Notes: generated by a model from the letters alone, not told the origin. Positions 43,788 to 53,705 are shown, counted from the first letter of the stretch. The stretch is 64,000 nucleotides of DNA from Rhizosphaericola mali (GCF_004337365.2 NZ_CP044016.1:1674001-1738000); one strand, 5' to 3'. Translations and numbers: made by a program.

Positions 43788-45223
43788 TGGTAGGTAAAAA
43801 TATGAATGGAGCATTGAGCTATAATGAAATTAAAGTTTCAGAAGCAAAAGCAGCCTTGTTGCATGCAGACGGTTTTCTGTTATCATTGGAACAACTTTCC
43901 TTTCAAGATAAGCTATTTGTATTCTCCAATAGGACTGAGTTGAACGATCGGGCTAAAAGCAATTGTGTGCATATCAGTATCAATTTTGACAAGAAAGATG
44001 CTTTAAATAAAAGTGATTTACTTTCTATTACGGAAAAATACCTGAAACAAATTGGATTTAATGAGCAGCCTTATTTGATATATGAACATTACGATGCCGC
44101 ACATAAACATGTCCATTTAGTAACTACCAACATTAGATCCGACGGCACACAGATACCGATGTATAATTTGGGACGAGAAAAAAGTATGAAAGCATGCCGT
44201 GGATTGGAAACAGAATATGGATTGGTCAATGCCACCTCAAAAAAACAAGGTGAACTAGAATCGCTAAAACCCATCTTAGAGAAAGTTATTTATGGCAAAA
44301 GCGAAACCAAGTCTGCAATTTCCAACGTAGTAAGGGCGATTATTAGAGACTATAAATTCACTTCGTTAGCAGAAATGAATGCGGTATTAAAAGGATTTAA
44401 CGTGGAAGCCTACAGAGGAGAAAAAGGAACTAAGATGTTTGAAAAAAGTGGTTTGACCTATCACGTATTGGATAAGAAAGGTAATCACATTGGTGTTCCC
44501 ATTAAAGCAAGCTCTATATATACCAAACCGACTCTAAAAAATATGGAATCTATTTTCTTGGCAAATAAAAGCAAAAAAATCCTCCATAAGAACCAGTTGC
44601 AAAGAACTATTGATAAGGTGCTACAGTCGCCCATCCAAGACCGCTTTTTCTTTCAGTTAATGTTAAAAAAGCAAGGTGTTGATGTTCTGTTTCGGGAAAA
44701 TGAATCCATGGTTTATGGTATTACGTTTATCGATCATAACACTAAATGCGTATTCAATGGTAGTGATTTAGGTAAAGGATACACAGCTAAAAGAATATTG
44801 GAACGTATTGCAGAAAGTGGTTTTTGGGAACAACAAAAACAAGAAGATTCCTACAATGAATTGAAAAATTACATCCAAAAAATGGACTATAATATAGGTG
44901 CACAAAAGATGTTAGAACAAATATATAAGGATGGTTATCAACTGGAAATAGGACAGAATAGTTTAGGCAATAATAAATATTTTTTATCCTTTCATAATAG
45001 TGAGAATGGTTCTCGTGTGGGAAGCGTCAACCGATTTGACCGGTATTTTGAAGACGGAAATATTACAGAAAAACTATGCAATCATCTCAACGAATACCTA
45101 TTAAAAAATGGCGTACAGCAAATACAGCAATACATTCAACATTTATTTTCTGCACAATCCGATAATTATTTTGGTCATACCACTGCTGATAAAAAGAAAC
45201 CTAAACGTAAAATTAATTGGTAA
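43772..45223 (+). CDS. Relaxase/mobilisation nuclease (MobA/VirD2-like)
   Basis: A 483-residue relaxase. The N-terminal nicking domain shows MVAKIMVGKNMNGALSYN and the metal site HKHVHLVTTNI (near 110-120); the catalytic tyrosine is probably Y17 in LSYNE. The mid-part, with YGKSETKSAISNVVRAIIRD, and the C-terminal helical region suit strand transfer. The enzyme nicks oriT and is carried with the transferred strand. It overlaps the MobC gene and is 3 bp before the coupling-protein gene. Confidence 0.92.
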   Translation: MVAKIMVGKNMNGALSYNEIKVSEAKAALLHADGFLLSLEQLSFQDKLFVFSNRTELNDRAKSNCVHISINFDKKDALNKSDLLSITEKYLKQIGFNEQPYLIYEHYDAAHKHVHLVTTNIRSDGTQIPMYNLGREKSMKACRGLETEYGLVNATSKKQGELESLKPILEKVIYGKSETKSAISNVVRAIIRDYKFTSLAEMNAVLKGFNVEAYRGEKGTKMFEKSGLTYHVLDKKGNHIGVPIKASSIYTKPTLKNMESIFLANKSKKILHKNQLQRTIDKVLQSPIQDRFFFQLMLKKQGVDVLFRENESMVYGITFIDHNTKCVFNGSDLGKGYTAKRILERIAESGFWEQQKQEDSYNELKNYIQKMDYNIGAQKMLEQIYKDGYQLEIGQNSLGNNKYFLSFHNSENGSRVGSVNRFDRYFEDGNITEKLCNHLNEYLLKNGVQQIQQYIQHLFSAQSDNYFGHTTADKKKPKRKINW

Positions 45224-45226
45224 GAA

Positions 45227-47197
45227 ATGACTGGAGAAAACGAACAAGGATTAAGGGCGATGCTGGATTTTACCAGACTGATCAGCATTGCTATTTTGAT
45301 GATCCATTTCTATGGGATCTGCCACGGCGCATTTACTCATTGGGGATGGACCTCCCCTATTATTGATCATATTGCCCATAATTTTTGGAAGCTGCCCATC
45401 TTCAAAACCGTATTATTTACTAAGGTTTCTGCATTACTGATGTTGGTGGTTTACCTGTTTGGAATACGTGGCAAGAAGGATGAAAAAATTAGTATCAAAG
45501 CCGCATTGGCGTATTGCATAACAGGATTACTATTTTATTTTCTGTCCAATTTCCTGTTATATATCAAAGCTGATCTAATTCAAATATCGCTGTATTATAT
45601 AGGCATGACCGCTGCCGGTTATCTATTAATGGTTACTGGAGGCACTTATTTATCTCGGATATTAAAACTAAAAATACGCAGGGATATCTTCAATACGGAA
45701 AACGAAACCTTTCCGCAGGAAGAACGCTTATTGGAAAATGAGTATTCTTTTAATCTACCAGCTAGATATCAACTCAATGGCAAACTAAGAAAAAGTTGGA
45801 TCAATATTATCAATCCCTTTCGTGCATTACTTGTAGCAGGTACACCAGGTGCAGGTAAAACCTATTTTGTGGTTCGCAATGTAATAGAGCAACAAATCCG
45901 AAAAGGCTTTTCCATGTTCTTGTATGATTTCAAATATGATGATTTAAGCAAGATTGCTTATAATTCCTTATTGGAAAACTACAAACATTACAAAGTTCCA
46001 CCATCCTTCTATGTCGTTAATTTCGATACACCGATGTATCGTTGCAATCCATTGGAGCCGGAAGCAATGCGGGACATTAGCGATGCTACAGAAGCAGCAA
46101 GAACGATACTATTGGGCCTAAATAGAGATTGGATCAAAAAACAAGGAGAATTCTTTGTGGAATCTCCCATTAATTTTCTGACCGCTATTATTTGGTTTTT
46201 AAAAAAATACGAAGGCGGTAAGTATTGTACCTTGCCCCATGCGATCGAGATGATGCAACAAGATTATAATGATTTATTTCCCGTATTGAATAGTGAACCT
46301 GAAATTGAAGTACTTATTAATCCTTTTATTTCCGCCTATAAAAATAATGCAAAAGAACAATTGGAAGGTCAGACGGCCTCAGCCAAAATTGCCATGGCAC
46401 GGTTATCTTCTCCCAATATCTACTATGTACTTAGTGGGAATGATTTTACCTTAGATATTAATAATCCAGACGCTCCCAAGATTGTCTGTATGGCCAATAA
46501 TCCAGAGAAATCCCAAACCTATGGCGCAGTTATTTCGTTGTTTGTTTTTCGATTGTTAAGAGTCATCTTACATAAAGGGCGAAATAAAAGTTCTCTAATA
46601 GTAGATGAACTACCATCCATTTTTCTCAATGGTATTGAACAATTTATTGCTGTTGCTAGAAGCTACAAGGTAAGTACTGTCTTATGTGTGCAAGATTTCA
46701 GCCAACTAGTCAAAGACTATGGAAAAGAACTGGCAGAAGTGATTGTCAATATTTGTGGTAATGTGATTAGTGGACAGGTAACAGGTGATACGGCCAAACA
46801 ACTCAGTGAACGTTTTGGCAAGATTGTCCAAGAGCGAGAAAGCGTCAGCATCAACCGCAATGATACTTCTATAAGTAGATCAACTCAACTAGATAGTGCC
46901 ATTCCTGCTTCAACAATTGCCACACTCAGTTCTGGTGAGTTTGTGGGTATTGTGGCAGATAATCCCGAGGAGCGTATAGATTTGAAAACCTTTCATTCTG
47001 AAATTATCAATGATCATAAAGCTATAGCCACAAAAGAAAAAAGATTCAAAGAGATTCCACTAGTTAGAGATATCTCTGCGGAAGAAATACAAAACAATTT
47101 TATCCAAATCAAAAATGATGTAGATGCGATTATTCGGTCAGTAAGTGAAATGATCAATAAGAAACAAGGAACGTTTGCCAAACAAAAGAGTTATTGA
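45227..47197 (+). CDS. VirD4/TraG-like type IV coupling ATPase
   Basis: A 656-residue coupling protein. Four hydrophobic segments fall in the first 150 residues, then Walker A AGTPGAGKTYF near 203-213, and Walker B/C-type signals LIVDELPSIF near 460. The C-terminal part has QVTGDTAKQLSERFGKI, a known TraG-like segment. It connects the relaxosome to a conjugation channel. No channel genes are in the window, so transfer depends on a helper element. Confidence 0.92.
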   Translation: MTGENEQGLRAMLDFTRLISIAILMIHFYGICHGAFTHWGWTSPIIDHIAHNFWKLPIFKTVLFTKVSALLMLVVYLFGIRGKKDEKISIKAALAYCITGLLFYFLSNFLLYIKADLIQISLYYIGMTAAGYLLMVTGGTYLSRILKLKIRRDIFNTENETFPQEERLLENEYSFNLPARYQLNGKLRKSWINIINPFRALLVAGTPGAGKTYFVVRNVIEQQIRKGFSMFLYDFKYDDLSKIAYNSLLENYKHYKVPPSFYVVNFDTPMYRCNPLEPEAMRDISDATEAARTILLGLNRDWIKKQGEFFVESPINFLTAIIWFLKKYEGGKYCTLPHAIEMMQQDYNDLFPVLNSEPEIEVLINPFISAYKNNAKEQLEGQTASAKIAMARLSSPNIYYVLSGNDFTLDINNPDAPKIVCMANNPEKSQTYGAVISLFVFRLLRVILHKGRNKSSLIVDELPSIFLNGIEQFIAVARSYKVSTVLCVQDFSQLVKDYGKELAEVIVNICGNVISGQVTGDTAKQLSERFGKIVQERESVSINRNDTSISRSTQLDSAIPASTIATLSSGEFVGIVADNPEERIDLKTFHSEIINDHKAIATKEKRFKEIPLVRDISAEEIQNNFIQIKNDVDAIIRSVSEMINKKQGTFAKQKSY

Positions 47198-47374
47198 ATT
47201 TTATCGTGGTAAATTTTATATATTAAGCTTTAAGGCCCATTCATTGAAAGGAATGTTTAGATTGAATTCATAAGGTATTATTGTATAGATAGATTAAAAT
47301 CAAAATACTGGCATGTTTTAATATCATTGTAATATCTTCACAATGAATTAAATCAAATAATTTACACAAAAAAC

Positions 47375-48577
47375 ATGGTGGACTTCAAAAAAAGACTTGG
47401 GAGCAAATCCATAGAGAAAAAAATAAATCCTATCGAAATTTATGATTCATTAGACAGGAGAAGTGAGACTGGACCATTGAGACCTGCACAGGAGCATATT
47501 TTGAAAGAATGGTATAATGAAAGAAAAGATAGAAACAATCTTATTATTAAATTACATACAGGTCAGGGAAAAACTTTGATTGGCCTTTTAATACTTCATT
47601 CAAAGCTAAATAGCAAAAATTCACCTTGCTTATATGTATGTCCGAACATTTACTTAGCTAAGCAAACAGTTCAGGAAGCTAAGAAATTTGGAATTCCACA
47701 TTGTTCGCTTATTGATGAAAAGGAAATTCCTGACGAGTTTTTAAATGGAGATAAAATATTGATAACCTATGTTCAAAAAGTATTTAATGGCAAAAGTGTT
47801 TTTGGACTGAACAATAATTCAATTAATGTAAACTCTATCATACTAGATGATTCACACGCTTGTATTGATTCAATAAAATCATCCTTTACAATAAATATTA
47901 AAAAGGAAGAATCCATTTACACCAAAATGTTAACTCTATTCTATGAGGATCTTGAAAATCAAGGAGAAGGAAGCCTTTTAGATATTAAAGAAGGGAAGTT
48001 TGAAACTATTTTAGCTATACCATATTGGAGTTGGATAAACAAAAAAACAGAAGTATTAAAACTTCTTGCCGAAAATGAAGATCAAAATAAATCAATCTTA
48101 TTTACTTGGTCAATATTAAAGAACAATATAGTAAACTACAAAGCCATCATTTCTGGCAGCCAGATTGAAATTACACCATACTACATTCCCATGTTTCACT
48201 TTGGTTCATTTGCAAATGCAAAGCATAGGGTATTAATGTCTGCAACTACACAAGATGATTCTTTTTTTATAAAGGGGTTGCAATTTGATCTACAAACAAT
48301 AAATGAACCATTAATTAATACAGAACAGAAATGGTCTGGAGAGAAAATGTTAATAATACCCTCATTAATTGATGAACTATTGATAAGAGAAGAAATTGTA
48401 AATAAATATGCCAAACCAGAAATTAAAAAATATGGTATAGTTTCTTTGGTGCCCAATACAAAATTTACTTTGCAATATTCTGAATATAGAGCAACTATTG
48501 CAAGTGCTACGAATATATTCGAACTTATCCAATCATTAAAAAATGGTAAATTCGAAAAAAACAGTCGTCATTACTAA
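47375..48577 (+). CDS. Helicase-nuclease gene, 5' part (frameshifted)
   Basis: A 400-residue N-terminal part of an SF2 helicase: Walker A LHTGQGKTLIG (61-67 core), a Walker B-type box reading IILDDSHAC (157-163, DDSH for DEAH), and motif III MSATTQ near 289. The frame ends FEKNSRHY just after a run of seven A residues at 48555-48561. Shortening that run by one base would fuse it to the following frame as NGKFEKTVVITNRYDGIDL, a normal helicase continuation. It begins 177 bp after the coupling-protein gene. Confidence 0.85.
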   Translation: MVDFKKRLGSKSIEKKINPIEIYDSLDRRSETGPLRPAQEHILKEWYNERKDRNNLIIKLHTGQGKTLIGLLILHSKLNSKNSPCLYVCPNIYLAKQTVQEAKKFGIPHCSLIDEKEIPDEFLNGDKILITYVQKVFNGKSVFGLNNNSINVNSIILDDSHACIDSIKSSFTINIKKEESIYTKMLTLFYEDLENQGEGSLLDIKEGKFETILAIPYWSWINKKTEVLKLLAENEDQNKSILFTWSILKNNIVNYKAIISGSQIEITPYYIPMFHFGSFANAKHRVLMSATTQDDSFFIKGLQFDLQTINEPLINTEQKWSGEKMLIIPSLIDELLIREEIVNKYAKPEIKKYGIVSLVPNTKFTLQYSEYRATIASATNIFELIQSLKNGKFEKNSRHY

Positions 48578-49904
48578 TAGGTATGATGGTATTGATTTGC
48601 CAGATGACAGTTGTCGCCTGCTAATTATTGATTCAAAACCTTATTTTAGATCACTTTCAGACATTTATGAGGAAACCTGTCGTGCAAACAGTGAGGTAAT
48701 AAACACTCAAATCGCTCAGAAAATTGAGCAAGGATTAGGGAGAAGTGTTAGGGGCGAAAAGGACTATAGTGCAATAATAATAACAGGGGCAGATTTAGTT
48801 AAATTCATCAAAAGCTCAGCTACGAGTAAATTTTTTTCCGAACAAACTAGAAAACAAATAGAAATAGGGCTTGAGATTGCATCGTTAGCAAAAGAAGATT
48901 TGGACAAAAAAGAACATCCAATAAAAGTGGTTGAATCCTTGTTAAGACAATCTTTAGATAGAGATGAAGGCTGGAAAGAATTTTACAAAGAAAAAATGGA
49001 CGAAATAGAGTTCGAGAAAGTTAATAGTTCGCTTCTAGAGCTTATTAATTGTGAAAATGAGGCAGAATATTACCATTATAGTGGTAATAATGAGAAAGCG
49101 ATTAGTACTATACAAAAAATCATTGATAATTACTGTGATACAAATGACGAAAGAGGTTGGTATTTACAAACTCAAGCCAGATACAAATATGCAATTAGTG
49201 TATTAGAATCTAATAAGTTGCAGCTTGCCGCATTTAAGGCAAATTATCAATTACTGCACCCAAAAGAAGGTTTAAGTTATAACAAAATAAACTACATAAA
49301 TATCAATAGGATTGATAGGATAAAAAAATTTATTGATGGTCAAGAATCATATAATGAGTTAATATTATCAATTGATCACATTTTGGGGGCGCTAGTTTTT
49401 GGTATGTCCTCAGAGAAATTTGAATTGGCCTTACAAGAATTAGGCTCTGCATTAGGATTTATAAGCCAAAGGCCCGATAAGGAATATAAAAAAGGGCCTG
49501 ATAATTTATGGTGTGGGATTAATGATAAATATGTCCTTTTTGAATGTAAAAGTGAAGTTGCTATTGATAGGGGGGAAATTAACAAATACGAAGCTGGTCA
49601 AATGAATTCTCATTGTGGTTGGTTCAAAGAAACTTATGGTGAAAAATTCGTTAAACGAATATTGATTATCCCTACCAAAAAATTATCTTATCACGCAAAT
49701 TTTACTGATAATGTAGAAATAATGAGGCTTGCCAGTTTAAAGAAATTAAAGGAAAATGTAAAAGGATTCTTTAAAGAATTTAAAAATTTTGACATTAAAG
49801 AAATAAGTGAGGAGAAGATTAATGAATTCATTAAGACACATGAATTAACAATAGATGATATAACTGATAAATATTCAGAAGTTTACTACCATAATAAAAA
49901 GTAA
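48543..49904 (+). CDS. Helicase-nuclease gene, 3' part (frameshifted)
   Basis: The second part, 453 codons, overlaps the first by 35 bp in another frame. It carries motif V-like NRYDGIDLPD (12-21), motif VI QGLGRSVRG (63-71), a long helical linker, and a C-terminal domain at about 310-400 with GPDNLWCGIND and YVLFECKSE, the D...E-x-K order of a PD-(D/E)XK nuclease. Alone it has no Walker motifs, so it is unlikely to act as a helicase without restoration of the full frame. Together the two parts would encode about 840 residues. Confidence 0.8.
   Translation: MVNSKKTVVITNRYDGIDLPDDSCRLLIIDSKPYFRSLSDIYEETCRANSEVINTQIAQKIEQGLGRSVRGEKDYSAIIITGADLVKFIKSSATSKFFSEQTRKQIEIGLEIASLAKEDLDKKEHPIKVVESLLRQSLDRDEGWKEFYKEKMDEIEFEKVNSSLLELINCENEAEYYHYSGNNEKAISTIQKIIDNYCDTNDERGWYLQTQARYKYAISVLESNKLQLAAFKANYQLLHPKEGLSYNKINYININRIDRIKKFIDGQESYNELILSIDHILGALVFGMSSEKFELALQELGSALGFISQRPDKEYKKGPDNLWCGINDKYVLFECKSEVAIDRGEINKYEAGQMNSHCGWFKETYGEKFVKRILIIPTKKLSYHANFTDNVEIMRLASLKKLKENVKGFFKEFKNFDIKEISEEKINEFIKTHELTIDDITDKYSEVYYHNKK
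48555..48561 (+). other. A7 tract, site of the frame break
   Basis: Seven consecutive A residues follow ttcg and precede cagtcg. Six would give a continuous frame reading FEKTVVITN. The site is either a one-base insertion, a sequencing slip, or a place for transcriptional slippage. Confidence 0.75.
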
Positions 49905-50321
49905 GCAATGAATTTTAACATATATAATTTTAATACTAAGTAATATAAATTAAGGGGATATTTTTCTTTAAAATCTATGAATGCGAAATATTTTTTGCTT
50001 TGTGCAAATGAAAATTATTGAATAAATTAATACGTTTACTAAATGTGCAAAATATTTTCAAATGATGCTTTCAATAGAAGGCTAGATTAAAAAAAAGAAT
50101 CAATAGAGAAAAGTATTTCTTGGGGTAGGGCATCGTCAGTTCAAAACAAAGTTCGTTGCTACTACCCTTTATGTGAAATAACTAACACCTAATCTGACAA
50201 ATGGAGTTTCCTTAGTTACAATAATTAAGATTTAATTTGACAAAAGGGTTTTCCTTAAGCATACACAATAAAATGAATTTAGAAATCTGACGCATGATTT
50301 GCATCCGATTTTATATTTCCA
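49905..50321. other. Intergenic region with imperfect direct repeats
   Basis: No gene is visible. Two similar stretches, taatctgacaaatggagttt and taatttgacaaaagggtttt, lie at about 50192 and 50230 and may be ends of the decayed IS481-type element that follows. Confidence 0.4.
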
Positions 50322-50733
50322 CTATTCAGACGATCCCTCCCTGACGGGTTTCACCTCTGCAGAGATCGTTTCCATTTGATTCGATATATTAAAGTTAGGA
50401 TTTTGCCCGAATTGTAAATCAATATTCTTCCCCTTTGCCGAATTTTTACTGTCCATACATGTCTGCAAGGGTGTATTTAAAGTAGTAATATAGTCATCTA
50501 TTTATTCTTTCCTAATTATAAATAGTCCACCATTCGTCCAAGTCTAGTTGCGTATCCTCTATGCTTGTATATATTTTTTTCGAAAGGCAATGGCATAAAA
50601 TTCCTCTTGCTTCGTTCTGTGCAGGGGAAATTTATGCCATTGATCTGATTGCAGTTTATGGGGTATTCGTGTATTCCCTACCCCCCTGAATACTTCGTTC
50701 TCCCATCCGTCATAATTTTTAATAAACTGACCT
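50322..50733 (-). pseudogene. Decayed IS481-type transposase, C-terminal remnant
   Basis: Two minus-strand fragments in different frames. One, 50733-50512, ends RTKQEEFYAIAFRKKIY and TSIEDTQLDLDEWWTIYN, the RT-x-EFY...LDLDxW-x-x-YN end of IS481/IS3-type integrase cores. The second, up to the stop at 50322, reads TPLQTCMDSKNSAKGKNID, resembling the TPLQTFLDSK tail of the same proteins. The N-terminal catalytic part is missing. It shows that a second IS has been here. Confidence 0.6.
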
Positions 50734-50853
50734 GCTAGTTTTCAGTAAACGAAGCAAATGCACTTGGTGTTCATTTAGGTGTGCATTTTCAAGTATTGCA
50801 TCTATATTTGACTCATTTTGTTTTCTAAATTAGAGAAAAATAAATTAGCCTGA

Positions 50854-51261
50854 TCATTTTCTCTTAGCTTCTTCAAACTTTTCCTTGTCCATTTTTAACA
50901 ACATTTCAAACAATTTTTCGGCTTGCTCAATTGAAAAATGATTATTATTTTCAATCTTTCCAGTTGCCATAACTCCACCATTAGTAGCCGAAACTCCACA
51001 ATTTTCATAAAAATTATTGGTATAGTAAATAACTGATTCGTTGTTAAATTTTTTCAATCCTTCTGTGGTAACACCAAGTGCTCCTGCAATTTGGTCAAGT
51101 CTCTCATCATTTATTTTTTCAGACTGCTCTAATTTAGAAACGGCTTGCTTAGTAACACCTAATCTATCTGCAAGGTCTTTTTGAGATATTCCTACTAATC
51201 GTCTTACTCCACTGACTTTGTGCCCTGCATGCTGAGTCGTTGCAAATTCTAAATCTTCCAT
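50854..51261 (-). CDS. XRE-family HTH regulator
   Basis: A 135-residue protein with an XRE HTH at about 17-70: VRRLVGISQKDLADRLGVTKQAVSKLEQ. The C-terminal half has an asparagine/glycine-rich block (NFYENCGVSATNGGV) and an acidic-basic helix ending KMDKEKFEEAKRK. This block-plus-helix layout is shared with the next gene upstream, at 51277, and with the broken gene at 12517, so all three belong to one family. It is 15 bp after 51277 on the same strand. Confidence 0.85.
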   Translation of the reverse strand: MEDLEFATTQHAGHKVSGVRRLVGISQKDLADRLGVTKQAVSKLEQSEKINDERLDQIAGALGVTTEGLKKFNNESVIYYTNNFYENCGVSATNGGVMATGKIENNNHFSIEQAEKLFEMLLKMDKEKFEEAKRK

Positions 51262-51276
51262 AAATTATGATTTATT

Positions 51277-51696
51277 TTAGGTATTAGTTTTTTCTTTTAA
51301 GAATAATTCCAATTTTTCTCTTTCACTTTTTAGTAATCTTTCATAAAGCTCAACTACTTTATCAAGAGGGTTAATTTGTTGATTTGCATATCTACTTCCC
51401 GTAATAGCCCCACCATTAATGGTCGCATCTTTATAATTGTTAATATTATAGATGGCTTTTTCTACATCAAATTTCTTAATCAAATCTGGAGATACTCCTA
51501 AAACGTTTGAAATTTCATTTAACAAATAGTCTTCGACAACATCTTGTTGCTCTATTATTGAAACCTTAGCTCGACTAATATTTAATTCGTTCGCTAAAGT
51601 ATCCTGCTTAATCCCAAGATATATTCTTATTCTTTGTATGTTTTGCCCATCATGACGATCCTCTTCGGGGAACAATTCAACTTTTTCATCTTTCAT
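51277..51696 (-). CDS. XRE-family HTH regulator
   Basis: A 139-residue XRE protein: HTH at about 20-75 with IRIYLGIKQDTLANELNISR and AKVSIIEQQDVVEDYLLNEI, then FDVEKAIYNINNYKDATING, GGAITGSRY and a C-terminal helix NPLDKVVELYERLLKSEREK. It is closely similar in order and wording to the broken XRE gene at 12517-14345 and related to 50854-51261. The two intact genes form a tandem pair with no obvious effector partner. Confidence 0.85.
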   Translation of the reverse strand: MKDEKVELFPEEDRHDGQNIQRIRIYLGIKQDTLANELNISRAKVSIIEQQDVVEDYLLNEISNVLGVSPDLIKKFDVEKAIYNINNYKDATINGGAITGSRYANQQINPLDKVVELYERLLKSEREKLELFLKEKTNT

Positions 51697-51897
51697 ACTT
51701 CAAAATTTAATTAGCAAAAGACAACCAAAATTAACAAATGTCAACTATACTAACAACTTTATTTATTTCTATTTTCATATAATTGCAATTGATTATCGTT
51801 GTTCCTATTTGTTTTCACTGCTTCCTGAATTAACCCTTATTGGGTCAGATCGCGTCAAGGATGTTGTTTGATTTTTTAACCACAAAAAACAGGCTAC

Positions 51898-53172
51898 ATG
51901 AATATCCGTGCGATTTTATTAATTATTTTTATTTTCTTATTTTCAAATAATCATGCACAGCAGATAAAACCTTTGCAAATTGGCGATACCATTCCTGATC
52001 TTACACTCCAGAATATCCTCAATTATAAAGGTAATACAGTTAGAATTTCAGACTTCCGATCAAAATTATTAGTTCTGGATTTTTGGGCAACATGGTGCAC
52101 AGCCTGCATCAATACTTTTGCCCACAACAACGAAATACAGAAAAAATACAATGTCCAAGTAAAAATTCTAAACGTTACATACGAACCAACAGATTTCACT
52201 GCAAATTTTTTGGATAAATTGGTTGCCAGAAAAGGAAATGCATACAGTATTACTACTGTAACTAATGACACCACCTTACAACAAATATTTCCACATAAGT
52301 TCGTCCCTCACCTAGTATGGATAGACTCCAATAGGGTTGTTCGGGCTATAACTGCATCTAGGCAGTTGACACCTGAAAACATCGATAAAATATTGGGCCA
52401 ACACACTGTGGACTTCCAACAAAAGGCTGACATAAAGTACACACAACCACTCTTTCTATCTTCAGCGATACTGGATTCTTCGTTTACCCTACAGCACTAC
52501 TCTTTATTGGTACATGGCAATATTTATGATGGCGCAGGTGTCGGACAGTATTATCTCAAAGATCACGAAAAAACATATGGGCTTAACTATACCAACCAAA
52601 GCTTGTTATTTATATTAAACATGTTGGGAAATCAAATATGGGAAAATTATTACCATTCCAACTTCAACCAAAACCGTATCCTGTTAGAATTGTCAGATAG
52701 TACCACGATGGACAAGTTAAGAAAAGATAATTGGCAATTTTCCTTTGTAGTATCTAAAAATAATTCAGATTCATTTTTTATAAAAGCGCTTGATGAAATT
52801 GGTAAAAATACGGACATAGATGTACAGATTGAGCAAAGACTCATGAATTGCATCGCATTAGTTAGGACAACTAATAATAACAAAATCGTTACAAAAGGAG
52901 GACGTCCATTAATCGATTTATGGTCGAAGAAGAAAGGAAATTTTAGAAACCAGCCCATAAAATATTTCGTAAACGAGTTGGATGGCGGGAATATCACACC
53001 CTTACCGATTATCGACGCAACAGGCATTCGGGGAAACATTGATATTACCCTTTATCCTCCGTATACATTAGAAAACATACGTTGTCAAATAAAATCCTAT
53101 GGTCTGAATCTTGTCCCTGTTAAAAAAACACTAAATGTTATTATCGTTCACGATAAATCAAAAAAGCAATGA
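51898..53172 (+). CDS. TlpA-like thioredoxin-domain protein, periplasmic
   Basis: A 424-residue exported protein (signal peptide 1 to about 20, ending NHAQ). Residues about 25-165 form a TlpA/AhpC-type thioredoxin domain with active site WATWCTAC (C67 and C70). The C-terminal 250 residues are an uncharacterised domain without recognisable motifs. Its stop overlaps the sigma factor start (ATGA), so it is co-translated with a regulator of a TonB-dependent uptake system, an arrangement seen repeatedly in this phylum. Confidence 0.85.
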   Translation: MNIRAILLIIFIFLFSNNHAQQIKPLQIGDTIPDLTLQNILNYKGNTVRISDFRSKLLVLDFWATWCTACINTFAHNNEIQKKYNVQVKILNVTYEPTDFTANFLDKLVARKGNAYSITTVTNDTTLQQIFPHKFVPHLVWIDSNRVVRAITASRQLTPENIDKILGQHTVDFQQKADIKYTQPLFLSSAILDSSFTLQHYSLLVHGNIYDGAGVGQYYLKDHEKTYGLNYTNQSLLFILNMLGNQIWENYYHSNFNQNRILLELSDSTTMDKLRKDNWQFSFVVSKNNSDSFFIKALDEIGKNTDIDVQIEQRLMNCIALVRTTNNNKIVTKGGRPLIDLWSKKKGNFRNQPIKYFVNELDGGNITPLPIIDATGIRGNIDITLYPPYTLENIRCQIKSYGLNLVPVKKTLNVIIVHDKSKKQ

Positions 53173-53705
53173 GAGCAATATTCGAACAATATTATACACG
53201 ATTATGCCTTTTTGCATACAATATAGTATCTGATGACCAGATTGCCGAAGAGATCGTGCAGGATGCATTTTTAAAACTATCAGATATGGAGACTAAAAAA
53301 CACGTCGTATATTTTAGGCAATGGCTATACAGCACGGTAAAAAACGCCGCCATAAACCATCTGAAGCAAAAGAAAAGACGGGACAGGCAAAGTCAGACCT
53401 ATAATTATTATATGTATACCATACATATGGAAAAACAGTCCAATATAGAAGATCTCATCATTCGAAGCGAAGTAAACCGTAGGCTCTGGCAAGGGGTAGA
53501 AAAACTTCCAAGTCAAATGCAACAAGTAATACTGATGCATTTCGAAGATGGAAAGAGTGTAGGTGAAATCGCCAGAGAGTTACAGCTGCATGTTAGTACG
53601 GTTAAAACCCAGAAACAAAGAGGAATTTCCCAACTTCGTAAATACTTTTTGTTTCCATGGGTAGTATTCGCTTTTGTATGTGTGTATGATTTTTTTATTT
53701 TTTGA
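53169..53705 (+). CDS. ECF RNA polymerase sigma factor (FecI-like)
   Basis: A 178-residue ECF sigma. Region 2 reads RAIFEQYYTRLCLFAYNIVSD then AEEIVQDAFLKL (about 2-40) and region 4 has LPSQMQQVILMHFEDGKSVG and EIARELQLHVSTVKTQKQRG (about 115-155). The short hydrophobic C-terminus (LFPWVVFAFVCVYDFFIF) is unusual for a soluble sigma and could tether it to the membrane. It is held by the FecR protein encoded next. Confidence 0.92.
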   Translation: MRAIFEQYYTRLCLFAYNIVSDDQIAEEIVQDAFLKLSDMETKKHVVYFRQWLYSTVKNAAINHLKQKKRRDRQSQTYNYYMYTIHMEKQSNIEDLIIRSEVNRRLWQGVEKLPSQMQQVILMHFEDGKSVGEIARELQLHVSTVKTQKQRGISQLRKYFLFPWVVFAFVCVYDFFIF

